7,212 nt of DNA from Rikenellaceae bacterium (GTDB taxonomy: Bacteria > Bacteroidota > Bacteroidia > Bacteroidales > Rikenellaceae): positions 1 to 7,212 of the forward strand of contig JAJBVQ010000259.1 in the NCBI GenBank assembly GCA_020859745.1, read 5' to 3'. Under the pieces are notes generated by a model. The model saw nothing but the letters and a program-made list of their open reading frames with translations, searched no databases and was not told the DNA's origin. The position numbers and the translations under genes are program-made. The stretch's first letter is position 1. Each line of letters starts with the position of its first letter. This document shows positions 1-4,667 of the stretch, piece after piece.

Positions 1-36
1 GGTATCAGCGCCAGGCCCGACGACCACGACCCTCAA
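1..36 (-). CDS. Possible 5' end of an unidentified gene running off the left edge (partial)
   Basis: On the minus strand a frame is open from about position 72 (after a TAA at 73-75) to the window edge. It reads MRVVVVGPGADT if initiated at the TTG at 34-36. An adjacent TTG (37-39) and an in-frame GTG (25-27) are alternative starts; there is no ATG. The run of valines followed by GxG resembles the first strand and glycine loop of a Rossmann dinucleotide-binding fold, but twelve residues cannot identify a family. A GGAG lies four bases upstream of the first TTG, and a Bacteroidota-type -7 box on the same strand sits at 133-140, which would give a leader of roughly 90 nt. The missing ATG and the short visible length keep this tentative; the start could be chance, and a plus-strand gene tail ending nearby is not excluded. 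Confidence 0.27.
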   Translation of the reverse strand, partial: MRVVVVGPGADT

Positions 37-178
37 CAATCTCCAAATTCCTTTTTTAATAGCTGTACACCTTTATTTCATGCCCCGACGATCCGACCTT
101 CCGGAATGGCCCGGCCGCCGTTTCGTATTATGCAAATGTATGTTTTTTACACCGAAAACGAGCGCCATCGCCCGGTTA
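37..178. other. Intergenic region downstream of the MutS-like gene
   Basis: This is AT-richer DNA between the TAA of the MutS-like gene (complement of 179-181) and the left edge. It contains a minus-strand -7 promoter box at 133-140 and a short self-complementary TTCCGGAA near 110. I see no classical hairpin followed by a T-tract on the minus strand that would terminate the MutS-like transcript. Plus-strand frames that start here and continue into 181-793 are antisense shadows of the MutS-like gene. Confidence 0.5.
131..142 (-). promoter_or_regulatory. Bacteroidota -7 promoter element (minus strand)
   Basis: Read on the minus strand the sequence is CATACATTTGCA, holding a perfect TAnnTTTG (-7) element at 140-133. 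No TTG or TTTG is seen 19-21 bp upstream (around 160-163), so the -33 half is weak or absent. It would start a transcript near position 129, heading towards the left edge, and is a candidate promoter for whatever gene begins around 36. The same 12 bases recur on the plus strand at 2030-2041. Confidence 0.4.
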
Positions 179-1987
179 TTATATCAGCCCCATCTGTTCG
201 AGCAGGATCGAGGCGTTCATGTTGCGGCTCACCCCCGGGTGGAGTTTATAGTCGTAAACGATCTCGCGGCCCCGGTGGCCGATCTCGAAGCAGACGTTCC
301 GGAATCGGTCCGGGAAACGCTCCTGCAATCCGCCCAGCGCCAGGTCGTGCGTGGCCACCAGCCCCGCCACCCGGTACGAGGCGAGCTTCTCAAGGAACCG
401 CAGCGAACCGTTCAGCTTGTCCTGCGAATTGGTTCCCTTGAGCATCTCGTCGAGGATGATGAAGAGCCGCTCTTCGCGCTCCGCCGTCCGCACCAGCTCC
501 TGCAACCGCAGGAGCTCGGCGTGGAAATAGGAGGTTCCCTTCGAGAGGTTGTCCGTCGTCCGCATGCTGGTGAAGAGCGCCGTCGGGCGGCACCGGAACG
601 CCTGCGCGCACACCACGTTTCCCGACAAAGCCATCACCAGTCCCACGCCCACCGTCCGCAAAAAGGTGCTCTTGCCCGCCATGTTGGCTCCCGTCACGAT
701 GTAGAACTCATGCAAATCCCGCACCAGAAGATCGTTCGTCACCATTCCGCCGCGCCCCAGCATCGGATGGCCCGCGCCGCGGACTTCCAATAACACCTCG
801 TCCGTGATCTCCGGCACGGCATATTCCGGACGGCCGAAACGGAACGTGGCCATGCTGACTAGCGTATCGGCCTCGGCCACCGCGCCAAGCCACTCCCCGA
901 CCCGGCCCCCGTACCGCCGCCGCCAGTTCTCCAGCCGCATCACCAGATGGACGTCACGCATCCACAAGGCATTGGTCACCAGCCCGGCAAAGAGGTTGGC
1001 CCGCTGTTCCAACCCGGCCATAACGCGCTCCAACCCCCGGAACGCCCCCAAAGCGCCGCCCTCTTCGCCTACGGCGATCTTCCCGTGCAGCTCCCGCAGC
1101 CGCGCCGCCTCGAAACCGGCCCCGGCCAGCATCTCCGCCAATCCGGTATAGCTGCCCATCATGCCGAGGAAAACCTCCAGCCGCTCCTGCATCCGCCCCA
1201 CCCGCTTGGCATAGGCCCCGACGATCCCCAGCTGCAAAAGGGAGAGGATCACCGCCGGCCACACGAAAGGCTCCCCGGCTACGATCACCGCTATCCACGC
1301 CCCGACGGTCAGCACCGTCAGCAGGTACGGCAGCCACCGCCACAGGCTGCCGCCGAACAGCTCCGGCTCCGCCAGGAAAAGACTCCACGCCCTGCCGTCC
1401 GGCCCGTTTCCGCTCTTTTTCCGGCCCAGCGTGCCCGCCACCCGGAAATGCAGGCACCACTCCGGCATCCCGGCCAGCTCGCCCGCGGCCTCCTGCCGCG
1501 CCCGTATCTCCGCGGCATCGCGGCAAGGTTCGAGCAGCCAGTCCGACAGTTTCCGCTTCCCGTCCGGCGTTACGGTACGGGCGATCCGACGGAAGAGCGA
1601 ATCGGCCCCGAAAAGATCGAGGTCGGAGGAGTAGGCGTGGCCGGGGTTGGCGAACTCTTCGCCGGTAGGCAGGTCGCCGAAATCGTCCTCCAAAGCCCCC
1701 AGCTCCGTCCGGCAGCACCGCGCCAGCTCTTCGTAGTAACGAATACGGCGCACCACGCGCCCGTCCAGTATGCCGAGCACAATAAAGAGAACCACACTCC
1801 CCACCGCGGCCCAAAGCCAAAAGCGGCTGTCGAGCGCCGCCATTCCGTATATATCCAAGACCAGCAGCCCGAAAACGGCCACCCGCAGCAGGGTCACCCA
1901 GTTCCTCCGTCGTTGCCACCGGCTGGTCTCCCTACCGGCTTTTCCGGCCTCCTCACTATAATATGATCGCGGTTCAGGCATTTTCAT
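179..1987 (-). CDS. Membrane-anchored MutS-like ATPase (MutS domain V family)
   Basis: This 602-residue protein has a C-terminal MutS-type ABC ATPase. The Walker A motif GANMAGKST is at about 433-441. The conserved DNLSKGTSYFHAE segment is at about 489-501. Walker B LFIILDE is at 518-524, followed by GTNSQD and the switch ATHD at 555-558. The N-terminal half is not that of MutS: it has two hydrophobic helices near 30-49 and 55-74, a soluble stretch, and a second hydrophobic pair near 218-237 and 241-259. A helical clamp/lever-like region then leads into the ATPase. No mismatch-recognition domain (the Phe-x-Glu motif of MutS) is visible, and the protein is shorter than the 800-plus residues of MutS. 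Related proteins are common in Bacteroidota and are often annotated as MutS, but their role is not established; I infer a membrane-tethered nucleic-acid-related ATPase, not canonical mismatch repair. The frame continues up to an ATG at 2050, but that extension is Cys-rich and crosses the promoter box at 1992-1999, so I start at the ATG at 1985-1987. The ATG at 1979-1981 (600 aa) is equally possible. Confidence 0.88.
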   Translation of the reverse strand: MKMPEPRSYYSEEAGKAGRETSRWQRRRNWVTLLRVAVFGLLVLDIYGMAALDSRFWLWAAVGSVVLFIVLGILDGRVVRRIRYYEELARCCRTELGALEDDFGDLPTGEEFANPGHAYSSDLDLFGADSLFRRIARTVTPDGKRKLSDWLLEPCRDAAEIRARQEAAGELAGMPEWCLHFRVAGTLGRKKSGNGPDGRAWSLFLAEPELFGGSLWRWLPYLLTVLTVGAWIAVIVAGEPFVWPAVILSLLQLGIVGAYAKRVGRMQERLEVFLGMMGSYTGLAEMLAGAGFEAARLRELHGKIAVGEEGGALGAFRGLERVMAGLEQRANLFAGLVTNALWMRDVHLVMRLENWRRRYGGRVGEWLGAVAEADTLVSMATFRFGRPEYAVPEITDEVLLEVRGAGHPMLGRGGMVTNDLLVRDLHEFYIVTGANMAGKSTFLRTVGVGLVMALSGNVVCAQAFRCRPTALFTSMRTTDNLSKGTSYFHAELLRLQELVRTAEREERLFIILDEMLKGTNSQDKLNGSLRFLEKLASYRVAGLVATHDLALGGLQERFPDRFRNVCFEIGHRGREIVYDYKLHPGVSRNMNASILLEQMGLI

Positions 1988-1991
1988 ACGA

Positions 1992-2023
1992 CAAATGTAA
2001 AGATTTCGGTTGCATGTTCCGAA
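1992..2023 (-). promoter_or_regulatory. Promoter of the MutS-like gene
   Basis: On the minus strand, TACATTTG at 1999-1992 matches the Bacteroidota -7 consensus TAnnTTTG exactly. A weak -33 (TTCG at 2023-2020) lies 20 bp upstream. By the usual spacing, transcription would start near 1988-1987, at or next to the ATG at 1987, giving an almost leaderless mRNA. The -33 region overlaps that of the opposite promoter. Confidence 0.6.
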
Positions 2024-2039
2024 TTTTTGCATACATTTG
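2010..2039 (+). promoter_or_regulatory. Promoter of the ABC exporter genes
   Basis: TTG at 2010-2012 and TACATTTG at 2032-2039 are separated by 19 bp, which is the Bacteroidota sigma-ABfr-type -33/-7 arrangement. Transcription would start near 2043 and give a leader of about 38 nt before the ATG at 2081. The leader is AT-rich (2051-2070), as is typical of initiation regions in this phylum, with no Shine-Dalgarno match. Confidence 0.7.
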
Positions 2040-2080
2040 CAGTGTACCATAACAATAATACACTAAAATTCCTACTGGTT

Positions 2081-3034
2081 ATGAGCAATATACTCTCCGC
2101 CCGGGACATCGTCAAACAGTACGCCGGGCACCGGGCCCTGGACGATGTGAGCCTGTCGGTGCCCGAAGGCTCGGTCTACGGACTGTTGGGGCCGAACGGC
2201 GCGGGCAAGACCACCCTGATCCGCATTATCAACCGCATCACGGCGCCCGACAGCGGAACGCTGGAGTTCAACGGCAGGCCGATGAGGGCGGACGACATCT
2301 ACCGCATCGGCTACCTGCCGGAGGAGCGCGGGCTTTACAAAAAGATGAAGGTGGGCGAGCAGGCGCTCTACCTGACCCGCCTCAAGGGGCTGAGCCGGGC
2401 GGACGCGCGTGCGCAGCTCGAAAAGTGGTTCCGCAAGTTCGGCATCATGGGCTGGTGGGACCGCAAGATCGACGAGCTGAGCAAAGGGATGGCCCAGAAG
2501 GTGCAGTTCATCGTGACGGTGATCCACCGGCCTCGCCTCCTGATCTTCGACGAGCCGTTCAGCGGCTTCGACCCGATCAACGCGCAGCTGCTGCGGGACG
2601 AGATCCTGAACCTGCGCAACGAAGGGGCCACGGTGATCTTCTCGACGCACAACATGGCGTCGGTCGAGGAGATCTGCGACCACATCACGCTGATCAACAA
2701 GTCGCGCAATATCCTGACGGGGCCGGTGGACGAGATCCGGCACAGCTGGGGAACGGGTACCTACCGGGTGGACTTCACGGGCGATCCGGCGGCGCTGGCG
2801 GCCGCTTTGCAGGGGCTCTGCACGACGGAAGAGGCCGCTCCGGAAGCGGCAGCGGACGCGGGACGGCTCCGATCGCTCCTCCTCAAACCGGAGCGGGATG
2901 GCATCCCGGTGCGGGAGCTGGTCGGCCGCATCAACGAGACGGTCGAGATCCACGGTTTCCGGGAGTCGGTGCCGTCGATGAACGACATCTTTATAAAGGC
3001 GGTCGAAGCCTCGAACGGTTCGCCTGAAAAATAA
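2081..3034 (+). CDS. ABC transporter ATP-binding protein, NatA/YhaQ type
   Basis: This 317-residue cytoplasmic ATPase should power export through the permease encoded next. Motifs in order: Walker A GPNGAGKTT at 37-45; a Q-loop region reading GYLPEERGLY at 77-86, where glutamate stands in place of the usual glutamine; ABC signature LSKGM at 133-137; Walker B LLIFDEP at 153-159 with catalytic Glu158; D-loop SGFD at 161-164; and switch His190. After about residue 225 comes the extra C-terminal domain (DUF4162-like) common in the NatA/YhaQ subfamily, rich in Ala/Glu near 250-260. The length of about 300 residues fits the subfamily. An upstream in-frame ATG at 2027 would add 18 residues, but it lies in front of the -7 box and so upstream of the predicted transcript start; the ATG at 2081 begins a normal ABC N-terminus (MSNILSARDIVKQY). 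The substrate is not deducible; NatAB-type systems are known for sodium efflux, and others in the group export drugs or peptides. Confidence 0.93.
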   Translation: MSNILSARDIVKQYAGHRALDDVSLSVPEGSVYGLLGPNGAGKTTLIRIINRITAPDSGTLEFNGRPMRADDIYRIGYLPEERGLYKKMKVGEQALYLTRLKGLSRADARAQLEKWFRKFGIMGWWDRKIDELSKGMAQKVQFIVTVIHRPRLLIFDEPFSGFDPINAQLLRDEILNLRNEGATVIFSTHNMASVEEICDHITLINKSRNILTGPVDEIRHSWGTGTYRVDFTGDPAALAAALQGLCTTEEAAPEAAADAGRLRSLLLKPERDGIPVRELVGRINETVEIHGFRESVPSMNDIFIKAVEASNGSPEK

Positions 3035-3158
3035 CTTTCCTTTTCTGCGATTCGCCAGAATCGCCGGTCTCGGCGGCAGCGACGGCCTTAAGGCCATGCA
3101 AACCCGATGGGGCCGGCGCCGGGGTGGGCGCCGAGGACGAAACCAACAATAAAATACC
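3035..3158. other. Palindrome-rich spacer between the exporter genes
   Basis: This 124-bp gap inside a presumed operon is unusually GC-rich and symmetric. It holds a perfect hairpin at 3047-3064, a 12-bp palindrome GGCCTTAAGGCC at 3084-3095, a 10-bp palindrome CCGGCGCCGG at 3113-3122, and a second GGCGCC at 3127-3132. A short reading frame (3096-3152) ends six bases before the permease ATG. The last 20 bases are A-rich and suit Bacteroidota initiation. No -7 element or U-tract terminator is visible. It may tune permease expression or mRNA stability, which is inference. Confidence 0.5.
3047..3064. repeat. Perfect inverted repeat (7-bp stem, 4-nt loop)
   Basis: GCGATTC (3047-3053), loop GCCA, GAATCGC (3058-3064), starting 13 bases after the ATPase stop codon. 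It is a plausible RNA hairpin protecting the 3' end of the ATPase message or attenuating read-through, but no T-run follows on either strand, so I do not call it an intrinsic terminator. Confidence 0.5.
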
Positions 3159-4445
3159 ATGAACAGCAAAATTACCCTTATCATACAGCGCGAGTTCAAC
3201 CAGCGGGTGCGCAAGCGCAGCTTCATCATCTCCACCATCCTGATGCCGATCCTGATGGTGGGCATCATGGCCGTACCGGTGCTGATCGCCATGTACGGAA
3301 GTTCGCCCTCCTCCACGCGCGAGATCGTGGTGGTGGACTCGTCCGGCGTCGTGGCCCCGGCCTTGCAAAGCGGGCAGGGAATCGTCTTTACCCCCACCAC
3401 GATGCCGTACGACAGCGCGCGCACGGCGCCGCAGTACAGCGGCGCGTACGGATTCCTGGTGGTCGGGCCGCAGGTCGTCGAGAACCCTTCGGAACTGACG
3501 CTCTACACGCGCGAAAGCTCGACGCTGGCCATCGAAAGCAATATCCGCGAACAGGCCCGGCAGGCCATCTACCAAAAACGGGTCGAGCAAGCCGATGTGC
3601 CGGGACTGGATTCGATCCTGCAACGGCTCCAGGTCCGCACCACACTGACCACTTACCTCCTCAACGCGCAGGCGGACGGCGGCGAGGCGGCCAAGGAGAG
3701 CTCGTCGGCGGCGTCGATGGTCATTTCGTACGCGATGGGCTTCATTATCTATATGTTCATCTTCATCTACGGCGCGGCGATCATGCAGGGGGTCATCGAG
3801 GAGAAGAGTAACCGCATCGTGGAGGTGATCGTCTCGTCGGTGAAACCGTTCCAGCTGATGATGGGCAAGATCGTCGGCATGGCGCTGGTGGCCCTGACGC
3901 AGTTTGCCATCTGGGTGGTGCTGATCGGCGGGGCGATGCTGGCGATCCAGCACTTCGCTCTGGGCAGCGCGGACGCGATGCCGACAGAACTGGCTTCGAT
4001 CGTCAAGTCGCTGGACGGGATGTACCTGCTGAAGATGACGGGGGCTTTCCTGATCTTCTTCACGGGCGGCTACCTGCTCTACGCCTCGATGTTCGCGGCG
4101 GTGGGCAGCGCGGTGGAGAACGCGCAGGACACCCAGCAGCTCCAGCTGCCGATCACGATCCCGCTGATCCTGGCTATCGTAGTGATGATGAACGTGATGC
4201 GCGATCCGACCAGCACGGTGGCTTTCTGGTTCAGCATCATCCCGTTCACCTCGCCGATCATTATGATCGCCCGGATGCCTTACGGGGTGCCGGCCTGGGA
4301 GGTTGCCCTGTCGGCGGCGCTGCTCTACGCCACTTTCCTGCTGATCGTCTCGCTGGCGGCCAAGATCTACCGCACGGGCATCTTCATGTACGGCAAAAAA
4401 CCGACGCTCGCCGAAATGTTGCGCTGGATACGGTATAAGGGTTAA
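3159..4445 (+). CDS. ABC-2 type transporter permease, NatB/YhaP-like
   Basis: This 428-residue inner-membrane protein should form the transmembrane half of an exporter with the ATPase encoded just upstream. The layout is the NatB/ABC-2 pattern. The short cytoplasmic N-terminus contains REFNQRVRKRSF, and a first helix lies near 21-45. A large extracytoplasmic domain of about 135 residues (46-183) follows. Then come hydrophobic helices near 184-208, 238-263, 293-317, 330-346, 354-372 and 378-401. The conserved cytoplasmic stretch GVIEEKSNRIVEVIVSSVKP after the second helix is a hallmark of this family and probably contacts the ATPase. The tail (402-428) is basic. The start ATG is preceded by A-rich sequence without a Shine-Dalgarno. 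The order and strand imply co-transcription with the ATPase despite the 124-bp gap. Substrate unknown (sodium, antibiotics or other amphiphiles are possibilities from relatives). Confidence 0.92.
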   Translation: MNSKITLIIQREFNQRVRKRSFIISTILMPILMVGIMAVPVLIAMYGSSPSSTREIVVVDSSGVVAPALQSGQGIVFTPTTMPYDSARTAPQYSGAYGFLVVGPQVVENPSELTLYTRESSTLAIESNIREQARQAIYQKRVEQADVPGLDSILQRLQVRTTLTTYLLNAQADGGEAAKESSSAASMVISYAMGFIIYMFIFIYGAAIMQGVIEEKSNRIVEVIVSSVKPFQLMMGKIVGMALVALTQFAIWVVLIGGAMLAIQHFALGSADAMPTELASIVKSLDGMYLLKMTGAFLIFFTGGYLLYASMFAAVGSAVENAQDTQQLQLPITIPLILAIVVMMNVMRDPTSTVAFWFSIIPFTSPIIMIARMPYGVPAWEVALSAALLYATFLLIVSLAAKIYRTGIFMYGKKPTLAEMLRWIRYKG

Positions 4446-4667
4446 GCTTTCCTTATCGGCATTTATAAAGAATCCCGCGCAAGCGGACGGCCCGCAACCT
4501 CGCCGGGCGCAGGGCCGCAACTGCGTTGCATACCCTTCGCAGGCTTCGGGCCGAATCGGGCTGAATGCACGCGAGCCGCTTCTCTTGGATAACCGCCCGG
4601 AAAACCAAAAACGGAGTTCCCCGATGAAAAGACCGAAACTAAAAAGTTAATTCCCTATATTTGGCCT
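4446..4667. other. Intergenic region before the outer-membrane protein gene
   Basis: This 222-bp gap holds several small potential hairpins: CCGC-GCAA-GCGG with a GNRA-type loop at 4475-4486, GCAAC-TGC-GTTGC at 4517-4529, and GCCCG/CGGGC pairing between 4490-4494 and 4504-4508. None has a following T-run, so termination of the exporter operon here is possible but not shown. A GGAG at 4613-4616 precedes an ATG at 4624 by seven bases. That ATG opens only an eight-codon frame (MKRPKLKS, stop 4648-4650) in the frame -1 to the next gene. A perfect -7 box lies at 4656-4663. No RNA gene is recognised. Confidence 0.45.
4656..4663 (+). promoter_or_regulatory. Possible -7 promoter element before the outer-membrane protein gene
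   Basis: TATATTTG matches TAnnTTTG exactly, but no TTG/TTTG is found 19-21 bp upstream (around 4633-4637), so support is half that of the 2010-2039 promoter. Transcription would begin near 4667, directly at the GTG proposed as start codon. It could also be chance. Confidence 0.35.

Noticed and set aside
947..1966. Long plus-strand open frames (339 aa, and another at 80-793) opposite the MutS-like gene
   Set aside because: They are rich in Pro, Arg, His and Gln with no recognisable motif, as expected for the antisense of a GC-rich coding region. The minus strand carries the full MutS ATPase motifs.
1988..2050. Extended N-terminus of the MutS-like protein from the ATG at 2050
   Set aside because: The extra 21 residues are Cys-rich, unlike the protein, and encoded by the -7 and -33 promoter region upstream of the predicted transcript start.
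2027..2080. Extended N-terminus of the ABC ATPase from the ATG at 2027
   Set aside because: That codon lies upstream of the -7 box at 2032-2039 and so would not be transcribed; ATG 2081 gives the normal family N-terminus.
3047..3064. Intrinsic terminator after the ABC ATPase gene
   Set aside because: The hairpin is perfect but is followed by GC-rich sequence with no T-run on either strand.
2072..4520. Two long minus-strand open frames (450 and 509 aa) opposite the ABC exporter genes
   Set aside because: Their His/Arg/Asp-rich composition, and the clean ATPase and permease motifs on the plus strand, mark them as shadows created by high GC at third codon positions.
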